Assembly: GCA_965662365.1 (NCBI GenBank)
Contig: CBFIHR010000028.1
Span: 1-48,379 of the forward strand
DNA length: 48,379 nucleotides
Source of the DNA: CAWVWD01 sp965662365
GTDB taxonomy: Bacteria; Bacteroidota; Bacteroidia; Chitinophagales; Saprospiraceae
Direction: 5' to 3'
Part shown: one piece after another, positions 42,296-48,379 of the stretch
How positions within the stretch are numbered: the stretch's first letter is position 1
Layout of the letters: each line of letters begins with the position of its first letter
Made by a program: the position numbers and the translations under genes
The notes under the pieces: generated by a model
What the model saw: only the letters and a program-made list of their open reading frames with translations
Told to the model about the DNA's origin: nothing
Databases searched by the model: none

Positions 42296-42904
42296 CTATT
42301 TTGGCTGTACACGGATAATCGTATTTAGCATCAATTCGTAGTCGGCAGCATTATTCAATACTTCAATTCCTTTTTTGAAGATTTCGTCACCGTAGCTATT
42401 TTTTGGTTGAACTAAACCATCTTCTGCATAATACACCAATTGCTTATTATCAAAATAAACGCCTATGCGTTGACTATCTGGCGTATTGATATCCGAATTG
42501 TAAGAATAGTAAGATAAATTACCATTTCCTCTGTAATCAAAAACGAATTCTTTGGTAGAACTTACCGAACCATTTTTTGTCAATACCAAAATTTTCTTAA
42601 TGACATATTCTCCATCTTTGTTTACAAAGTAACAATCGATTGATTGTGTCACTTGTCCTACTTTAGGAATGCTGGCTCCTGTGCGATTCACATCGATATG
42701 ATGATGAAACATATTTTTTGTTCCCATATTGTTGTTCAATTGAGTATTGTAACTATGGAAATCCGTCAAATATTTAGCACGTTCTGCTGCTTCTTTAGCA
42801 CCATCATCACCCTCTATTATTGGTGTTTCACCTTCTGGTTGAGCAATTGCGACAACTGCCATCATACAAAACAAGAACATGAAGTAAAAACCTTTTTTCA
42901 ACAT
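42296..42904 (-). CDS. Secreted protein of unknown function
   Basis: 202 residues. A signal peptide (1-21, FLFCMMAVVAIAQ) is followed by an acidic segment and a domain (about 40-202) with KYLTDFHSYNTQLNNNMGTK, HHHIDVNRTGASIPKVGQVT and TKEFVFDYRGNGNLSYYSYN. It has no sorting domain and no lipobox, so it is presumably periplasmic. I do not recognise a family and see no catalytic motif. A -7 element at 42995-43002 gives it its own promoter; the palindromic repeat at 42086 follows it. Confidence 0.78.
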   Translation of the reverse strand: MLKKGFYFMFLFCMMAVVAIAQPEGETPIIEGDDGAKEAAERAKYLTDFHSYNTQLNNNMGTKNMFHHHIDVNRTGASIPKVGQVTQSIDCYFVNKDGEYVIKKILVLTKNGSVSSTKEFVFDYRGNGNLSYYSYNSDINTPDSQRIGVYFDNKQLVYYAEDGLVQPKNSYGDEIFKKGIEVLNNAADYELMLNTIIRVQPK

Positions 42905-42994
42905 TTTAGCCTAATTTTTATTTTTAAATAATTTTTTAAATAATTTTCGATGATTGTAACTCAATATAAGTTAATACGATTTGAGACTTTATGA

Positions 42995-43002
42995 CAAAGA
43001 TA
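42995..43002 (-). promoter_or_regulatory. -7 element of the secreted-protein gene
   Basis: TATCTTTG on the minus strand matches TAnnTTTG. It predicts a leader of about 85 nt. No -33 match at standard spacing. Confidence 0.45.
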
Positions 43003-43063
43003 AAAAATCTTTCGAGCGTTTTGATATTACAACGTTTAAGTAATTTGAAAATTCTGCTCCCGA

Positions 43064-43660
43064 TTATTTTTTCATGTACAGTTGCACATATTTTGCAATG
43101 TACTTTCCGATCACGTCAAACTCCAGATTGATTGTATCTCCAACGCTCATTTGATGGAAAATCGTATGTTCGTAGGTATAAGGGATAATCGCTACCGAAA
43201 AATACTTATCTTCTGGACTCACGACGGTCAAACTTACGCCATTAATACAAACGGATCCTTTATCTACTAATAAATGTTCTTCGGTCGGTTGATATTCAAA
43301 CTTAAAATACCAACTGCCGTCAACTTCTTGAATCTCGACACATTTTCCAACTGTATCGACATGACCTTGCACAAAATGACCGTCCAGTCGTGCATCAGCC
43401 TTCATGGCTCTTTCTAAATTGACTTTTTGCCCTTTTGCCCAGTTACCTAAACTTGTTCTATCTAATGTTTCTTTAATTGCGGTAACCGTGTGCGACGCTT
43501 CATCACAAGCGACAACCGTCAAACAAACACCATTATGCGACACACTTTGGTCAATTTTTAATTCTTTTGAAATCGGCGAGTTTATCGTAAAATGATAATT
43601 CGTTCCCTCTATTTCAATTTTATCAATCGTCCCTAACGCTTCTATAATTCCTGTAAACAT
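43064..43660 (-). CDS. ribE: Riboflavin synthase alpha subunit
   Basis: 198 residues made of two lumazine-binding repeats (about 1-95 and 96-198). MFTGIIEALGTI is the signature start. The first repeat has SVSHNGVCLTVV and the second has VDKGSVCINGVSLTVV. GHFVQGHVDTVGK is the linker and active-site region. It forms riboflavin from two 6,7-dimethyl-8-ribityllumazine molecules. It is far from ribBA. Four heptad units precede its start codon. No FMN riboswitch was recognised. Confidence 0.96.
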   Translation of the reverse strand: MFTGIIEALGTIDKIEIEGTNYHFTINSPISKELKIDQSVSHNGVCLTVVACDEASHTVTAIKETLDRTSLGNWAKGQKVNLERAMKADARLDGHFVQGHVDTVGKCVEIQEVDGSWYFKFEYQPTEEHLLVDKGSVCINGVSLTVVSPEDKYFSVAIIPYTYEHTIFHQMSVGDTINLEFDVIGKYIAKYVQLYMKK

Positions 43661-43663
43661 TTT

Positions 43664-43691
43664 TTTATGATTAGTGATTAATGATTAGCGA
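43664..43691. repeat. Heptanucleotide tandem repeat, four units
   Basis: TTTATGA, TTAGTGA, TTAATGA, TTAGCGA in 7-bp register, beginning 4 bp upstream of the ribE start codon. Confidence 0.78.
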
Positions 43692-44010
43692 TTTTTTCTA
43701 AATAGAAAATGAGTCCCTAATTATAAACCATATCTAACAATATGAAATTTACTGCAAATGTAAACAGCCATTGAAACACATCGTGTATTTTTCGATATAT
43801 TTTAAGGATTGTTTTTGATTTTTGATTGCTAAATTATCTTACGGCTATTCAATTATAAATAATTCAACATTTTTTTATAAAAATCCATTGAAGTAGGTTG
43901 AGGTATTTATTTAATAAATTATTACAATTGTAAAGAAGTGTAAATTTTATTCTTTTACCTTGATGTAAAAGGACCGAAAAGTTGAGGCTTGATTTCTTTT
44001 TTAATCTTCT

Positions 44011-44090
44011 AAAAGTGTTGAAAACACTGAACAAAATAAACTCGCTGTGTTTAAACCGTATTTTGTTCTTAATGTGTTTTCAACGCTTTT
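44011..44090. terminator. Long near-perfect hairpin, 27-bp stem
   Basis: Outer arms AAAAGTGTTGAAAACAC (44011-44027) and 44074-44090 pair at 16 of 17 positions, with a G-T wobble at the other. Inner arms GAACAAAATA (44029-44038) and 44059-44068 pair perfectly. The loop is 20 nt. It lies in terminator position for the minus-strand gene at 44147, although the stronger T-run is on the plus strand. Confidence 0.75.
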
Positions 44091-44146
44091 TTATTCAAAT
44101 AAGTTATGTCAAACTCAAAAAGGGTACAAGATTCATCAAAGAGCAA

Positions 44147-46858
44147 TTAATTCCCACGAATCAATTGAATGTAACCTTCTAAAATAACTGGTTCCGCATT
44201 CGGATCGTTGACCAGTTCATAGACTTTACATTGATAAAAATAAGCTCCTTCAGCAACATCTTGACCACTAATATTTGTACCGTCCCAATTTATATCTGGA
44301 TTGGTAGTTTCGAATACCAAACCGCCCCAACGGTTAAAAATTTGCATTTCAATTCTATCGACAAAGCGGTAAGGAAACGGCAAAAATTGGTCATTTGCTC
44401 CATCATTATTTGGTGTAAATACATTTGGCAAACTATAATCAGGACAATTTTCTTTACAAACAATATTACTCGGCAGACTTTCATTTCCAATAGTATCTAT
44501 AGCAGTGACATAGTAACAACCTGCTAACGTAAAGACTAAATCATGGTTGTAGGTCGTATCTGTTGCTCCTGTGATCGTTTGAATGGCTGAAAATTGAGCA
44601 TTTTCATTTTCGGCATAATAGACTCGATATTCAAATACATCGTTGGTATATTGACAAATTTCATTCGGATTCGACCAAGATAAATTATTAATAAAATCAA
44701 CCGTCGCCGGATTGTCTAAATCACAATCATTGCTAACCGTCAAAACTGGCGGACAAGGCGGTACCGTATCAATCGGAATACCACAAACTTCTTGCGATAA
44801 ATTCAGTAAGGGGTCAACAATCCCAGGAATGCTGTATGTACCGATACTTTGAATGTAATAACAGTATTCTTCACCATTCGTTAAGCTATCGTCTTCGTAT
44901 CGTTGTTCCGTCACGGTCGCTGCTAAACTAAAACCTGGCTGCCCAGGAGCTTGACGATAAACTTCATATTGAGTATTATCCCAACCGACATTCTCCTCCC
45001 AAGTTAAAACATTTAATTGATCTGTTGAAAATACGCTAAGGAATACAGATGATGCTTCTCTTCCTGTTCCTAAAATACTACCGTTAGAGGTGAACTCTAT
45101 TTCATAACTATAAGGCGAGCCTAAACTATTCAAATTGTTACTAATAAATGTTGTATCAACGGCTTCCCAGTAAGAATTAGCTGTAAAGGAAGCAATTTGA
45201 ACTGGCATACCTGCATCAAAATCTGGTGATTGGTACAAGGTATATATGTATGGTGGTGGGTTTTGGATCGTATCCAAATCTTCTGCTACAGGTCTTGACC
45301 ATCGGATTTCTATCTCTCCCGTGCTTACATCAGTCGCATCGACAGTGACATGTGTAATTAAGGGTAAATCTCGATTCAGCTGAGCACAGGCTTCTTCAGA
45401 AGGGATAGATTCTACGAAATTAGATGGAAAACCAGCGGTATTTAAATCCGCAAATTTCCCTAAAATTCGGTAACAATAAAACTTCGCACTTTCCACATCA
45501 TTATCTAAATAATAATATCGCCCCGAACCATTTGGGTCAATTGTGGTCAAATCATCGGTAATTTTTATATAACCTCGACCTGCCAAACCAGTTTCACAAG
45601 TATCAATTACGAAAGGGTTGCTGCTTTCTCGTCGCCAAACAGAAAAACCTTCAAATCGCCCCAAGGCATCACAAGCATAGGGATTTTCCCAAGTGACGGT
45701 GACTGCACCTGAAGCGGCTGTCGCTTGTACATCTTCGGGAGGTGGACCGACAACCGTGATTCGTACAACATATAAATCAACGGCACCTGTTGAATCCTGA
45801 AAATTATCTTGTGCCTTAAACACAACTTGATACGGCTGTCGCCTAATGTGATCACAAGTCGTCACCCAAGAAAACTGACGAGTGACAATTGGTGTTTGAT
45901 AATTTGGATTTCCTAAAAACTGTGCTGGACTTGTTGGTAATACAAAAGGGCCGCCCGTTGCTGATAATTGTACCAGTTGATTAGAGTCGGGGTCATCTGC
46001 TCGAACATTGAAAGTCACGGTTTCACCTGCAACTACACAAATATCTATTAAATCCTCAATTACCGGAGGACGATTATTTTCATCTAACACCGTGATTTGC
46101 ATATCTCGAATGATTCGACTTATAATTTCGCCTGAACGCCATTCTAAGATTTCATAAGCCAAATTATATTCTCCTTCGATTTGAGGCGTAATCCAGATGT
46201 ATTCTCCCGTAATCTCGTTGAAAGAATGGACCATTCCTGGATTTAACATGTGTGGAAACGTATAATTAGTAACAGGCGTAGCATTTGCTTGTAAAGGTGT
46301 AATCAAGCGATACGAAATACTATCGCCTTCTAAGTCAAAGGCATTTGGAGTATGAATATAAATTTGATTAATATAAGCCACATCAATTGGCGGCTGCAAC
46401 ATGATTGGCGAATTATTATAACCCTGAAAATTCGGATTTAAAATATCTAAAGTAGTCGCTAAATGAAATGGAACTTGGTCGGAGTTCGGTGGATTGACGT
46501 TCAAAACACCGGCATTTCGATTTGGATCAGTCATTGAAATCGTATATTCACCACGACCAGGATAGGTATGAACAGCAACATAAATATTGAATTTAATATC
46601 ATTAGCTAATGGAACGCCATTTCCGCCGCCATTTGTACGACCAACAAATTGTACATCGCCATCTCCCCAGTCAAACTCTAAACTATCTCTATCTGCCGGG
46701 ACAGAACTCGTCTTTGTATAAGTTGTACAAGTCACCTCAAAAGTTAAATCGCCGATTTGGCGATAGGTTATTTCTCCCGCTCGATTGTGTGTTGCATTGG
46801 CTGCAATACTCAATAGAATAAATAATGATAGTCCGAGTGTTTTTGACAGTATCTTCAT
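44147..46858 (-). CDS. Large secreted protein with type B T9SS sorting domain
   Basis: 903 residues. The signal peptide ends SIAANA (about 22). The mature N-terminus (THNRAGEITYRQIGDLTFEV) is the start of a PKD-like region with FDWGDGDVQFV (about 62-72). Several beta-sandwich modules follow, some fibronectin III-like (about 375-800: VQATAASGAVTVTWENPYAC; GEIEIRWSRPVAED; DVFEYRVYYAENENAQ). The C-terminus (about 815-903) is a CHU_C type B sorting domain (LPNVFTPNNDGANDQFLPFP, IEMQIFNRWGGLVFETT, DGTNISGQDVAEGAYFYQCK). Such proteins are exported by the type IX system and often act in adhesion or gliding surfaces. No PorP/SprF partner, common next to type B clients, is adjacent. Confidence 0.9.
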   Translation of the reverse strand: MKILSKTLGLSLFILLSIAANATHNRAGEITYRQIGDLTFEVTCTTYTKTSSVPADRDSLEFDWGDGDVQFVGRTNGGGNGVPLANDIKFNIYVAVHTYPGRGEYTISMTDPNRNAGVLNVNPPNSDQVPFHLATTLDILNPNFQGYNNSPIMLQPPIDVAYINQIYIHTPNAFDLEGDSISYRLITPLQANATPVTNYTFPHMLNPGMVHSFNEITGEYIWITPQIEGEYNLAYEILEWRSGEIISRIIRDMQITVLDENNRPPVIEDLIDICVVAGETVTFNVRADDPDSNQLVQLSATGGPFVLPTSPAQFLGNPNYQTPIVTRQFSWVTTCDHIRRQPYQVVFKAQDNFQDSTGAVDLYVVRITVVGPPPEDVQATAASGAVTVTWENPYACDALGRFEGFSVWRRESSNPFVIDTCETGLAGRGYIKITDDLTTIDPNGSGRYYYLDNDVESAKFYCYRILGKFADLNTAGFPSNFVESIPSEEACAQLNRDLPLITHVTVDATDVSTGEIEIRWSRPVAEDLDTIQNPPPYIYTLYQSPDFDAGMPVQIASFTANSYWEAVDTTFISNNLNSLGSPYSYEIEFTSNGSILGTGREASSVFLSVFSTDQLNVLTWEENVGWDNTQYEVYRQAPGQPGFSLAATVTEQRYEDDSLTNGEEYCYYIQSIGTYSIPGIVDPLLNLSQEVCGIPIDTVPPCPPVLTVSNDCDLDNPATVDFINNLSWSNPNEICQYTNDVFEYRVYYAENENAQFSAIQTITGATDTTYNHDLVFTLAGCYYVTAIDTIGNESLPSNIVCKENCPDYSLPNVFTPNNDGANDQFLPFPYRFVDRIEMQIFNRWGGLVFETTNPDINWDGTNISGQDVAEGAYFYQCKVYELVNDPNAEPVILEGYIQLIRGN

Positions 46859-46902
46859 AGTTAACTGAATTATTTAATCATGATTTTGATGAATATATTT
46901 TT

Positions 46903-46921
46903 CAACGTAGTCATGACGTTG
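46903..46921. promoter_or_regulatory. Possible operator palindrome upstream of the T9SS client
   Basis: CAACGT and ACGTTG flank a centre containing the self-complementary GTCATGAC. It lies 45-63 bp before the start codon, so it is in a position to bind a dimeric regulator. A related ACGTCAT occurs at 46961-46967. Confidence 0.35.
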
Positions 46922-47415
46922 GGTATTAATATAAAATCTTCAATTTACACTAAAACGTCATAAACTCTAAAGCGTTTATAAAAAATTCGTTAGATTTTTT
47001 AATAATTTTTAAAAAAGTCCTGAAACAGCGTTTTCAGTTGAAGTCAGAATTGTTTTGGCGAGTAATGATTAACTGATTCTTTGAAAATCTTTGTGAAAGT
47101 TTCAAAAAAACGGTAGATAGTGACGTAATGTGTTTAAATGATTTTTTTACGCTTGCTAAAGTCACAAAAAATTTCAGAGAACCGATTATTTTTTTCATTA
47201 CGATTTCGTTAAAACGAAAAAGTACAAGTGTTAGTTGCTTCAAAAAGTATTAGAACAGCGGTAAAGAGCGGAGTAATAATCTTGTAAGAGACAAAAAATA
47301 GCTTAAAGTTGCGTTTCTTCCCAAGAAATAGACCTTTATTATAATGATCTAATCTATTAATATTAACTCAACAAAACTTTAACATTTAGGAACTTTTTTA
47401 TTTGGAAAAAGCCTT

Positions 47416-47423
47416 TACCTTTG
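47416..47423 (+). promoter_or_regulatory. -7 element of the MarC gene
   Basis: TACCTTTG, followed by CGGCCG, matches TAnnTTTG. A TTTG at 47401 is too close to be the standard -33 element. The predicted leader is about 195 nt, unusually long for this window. Confidence 0.5.
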
Positions 47424-47624
47424 CGGCCGTTTTGAAAGAAGGGGTTTAGAATTTAATTCTGAATGCTTGACTAAAAATGATTTAAAACCATATAATATTT
47501 TAAATTAAATATTTTTAATAAAATAATAGTGTGTAAAATGTATTGTTTTGGGTTGAAGAAAAGGCAATCGTTTTGGTACGAAAAACTATTATAAATAATA
47601 ATAATAAAAACACGAAAGATAATT

Positions 47625-48257
47625 ATGATGAGTTTATTTATTGCTGTATTTGGTTCTTTATTTTCAGTTGTTAATCCTATGGGTGCTGTTCCAGTTTTTT
47701 TGGCAATGACGCCTGATTACACACAACAAGAACGCAATCATGCTGCAAGGAATACCAGCATTTATTTTGTACTAATATTAACTGCTTTTTTCTTAGGTGG
47801 AAGTTCAATTTTAGGTTTTTTTGGCGTTAGTTTAGATGCTTTGCGCATCGCAGGCGGATTGATGATTTTGAGTTCGGGGTATGCCTTATCCTCTGGTAAA
47901 TTTGCGGAAAGCAGAGCTGTGAACAAAAAAGTGAAGGAAGAAGCCTTGGAGAAAGAGGACATTTCGTTTGCACCGATGGCAATGCCTTTGTTATCGGGCC
48001 CTGGATCGATTTCGTTATTGATTAGCATGTTTGCAGAACATCAAGAATGGGCCTCAAGAGGCGTGATTGCTGGCGTGATTGTATTCACAGGATTGACGGT
48101 ATATTTTATTTTGAGGATTTCGCCTGCCTTGTTTAAATATTTTGGTGTCGCAGGAATTAAGGCAATTTCTCGTATCATGGGATTTATTGTTATGGCTTTA
48201 GGCGTGCAGTATGTCATCACAGGCGTGACTGGTTTGGTGACGTATTTAATGGCTTAG
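47625..48257 (+). CDS. MarC-family integral membrane protein
   Basis: 210 residues with six predicted membrane helices in two inverted sets. The conserved FSVVNPMGAVPVFLAMT (about 13-29) and APMAMPLLSGPGSISLLISM (about 118-137) correspond to the two NPxGxxP / PLxxGPG family motifs. The charged cytoplasmic loop (about 90-115) is Lys/Glu-rich. MarC proteins are inner-membrane proteins of unproven function; the early link to multiple antibiotic resistance was not upheld. Two adjacent ATG codons start the frame. It is a single gene with a long leader. Confidence 0.93.
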   Translation: MMSLFIAVFGSLFSVVNPMGAVPVFLAMTPDYTQQERNHAARNTSIYFVLILTAFFLGGSSILGFFGVSLDALRIAGGLMILSSGYALSSGKFAESRAVNKKVKEEALEKEDISFAPMAMPLLSGPGSISLLISMFAEHQEWASRGVIAGVIVFTGLTVYFILRISPALFKYFGVAGIKAISRIMGFIVMALGVQYVITGVTGLVTYLMA

Positions 48258-48379
48258 GTGAGTTTGAATTGAGAGCATAACACAAGCATAATTAATTGAT
48301 ATTAAGTAACGGTTCAAAAATAAATATAACTAAAATTCAGGTATGGAGTAATTCAAAAAAAGGTATTTCCCAATAGCAT
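48258..48379. other. Window end, 122 bp after the MarC gene
   Basis: AT-rich, with no terminator hairpin, repeat or coding start that I can support. Confidence 0.4.

Larger units (their letters stand above)
43661..44146. other. Intergenic region, 486 bp, upstream of ribE
   Basis: It holds the heptad repeat at 43664, a small CTTTTAC/GTAAAAG hairpin (43952-43958, 43965-43971) and the long hairpin at 44011-44090. No coding frame, riboswitch or clear TAnnTTTG on the minus strand was found in the remainder. Confidence 0.5.
46859..47624. other. Intergenic region, 766 bp
   Basis: Divergent gap between the T9SS client and marC. Near the former lies the palindrome CAACGTAGTCATGACGTTG (46903-46921), an operator candidate. 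Near the latter is the -7 element at 47416. The middle (46930-47390) is AT-rich; a 69-codon minus-strand frame there has poor composition and is not called. Confidence 0.5.

Noticed and set aside
47034..47243. 69-codon minus-strand frame in the gap upstream of marC
   Set aside because: Low-complexity composition typical of AT-rich DNA, no promoter and no recognisable family.

Overview
The window is chromosomal DNA of a member of the Bacteroidota. The evidence is: two secreted proteins with type IX secretion sorting domains (one type A, one type B), the gliding-associated protein GldC, a CarboxypepD_reg TonB-dependent receptor, a three-subunit succinate dehydrogenase with a cytochrome b558 SdhC, several promoters fitting the Bacteroidota consensus TTTG-N19/20-TAnnTTTG, and low GC with no obvious Shine-Dalgarno sites. 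Order or genus cannot be fixed from the sequence alone; Saprospiria or Flavobacteriia would both fit.

Layout. 1-700: a 203-bp MITE-like element, then a 57-codon gene with its own promoter and terminator. 0.7-6 kb: arsenite methyltransferase (arsM), convergent with a three-gene minus-strand operon (coiled-coil protein, membrane-anchored PspA-like coiled-coil protein, substrate-binding/OmpA fusion), then a cold shock protein. 6-13.4 kb: EEP-family phosphohydrolase, TonB-dependent receptor, and a divergent subtilisin-like protease with a type A sorting domain. 13.4-20 kb: ribBA, two GT4 glycosyltransferases, a divergent GT2, an SGNH hydrolase and a histidine-phosphatase/YHS fusion. 20-27.5 kb: MltA-type lytic transglycosylase, M19 dipeptidase lipoprotein and a 1501-residue alpha-2-macroglobulin-like protein. 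27.6-31.1 kb: sdhCAB. 31.2-33.7 kb: a decayed gene, a WGR-like protein, a cyclase-family protein and a TPR-like membrane protein. 33.7-37.1 kb: scoA-scoB, an M48 lipoprotein and initiator tRNA-Met. 37.2-48.3 kb: gldC, a Rossmann-fold protein, a TPR histidine kinase with a small antitoxin-like protein upstream, a ferredoxin, a secreted protein, ribE, a large type B T9SS client and a MarC-family membrane protein.

Function. Most genes are housekeeping or envelope functions: riboflavin synthesis (ribBA and ribE, 30 kb apart), respiration (sdh), ketone-body/CoA transfer (scoAB), cell-wall turnover (MltA, M19, M48), surface protein export (T9SS clients) and polysaccharide or lipid glycosylation (GT4, GT4, GT2). 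No phage, CRISPR array, rRNA or intact insertion sequence was seen.

The less ordinary content is: (1) the PspA-like plus substrate-binding/OmpA operon, which has no transporter permease or ATPase and may be an envelope-sensing system; (2) an unusually rich set of small intergenic repeats, namely a MITE with 18-bp terminal inverted repeats and 10-bp target duplication, 7-bp-period tandem repeats at many loci, a shared palindrome family at three loci, and 9-10-bp-period repeats; (3) a probably leaderless mltA mRNA; (4) an interrupted gene remnant just upstream of the WGR-like gene.
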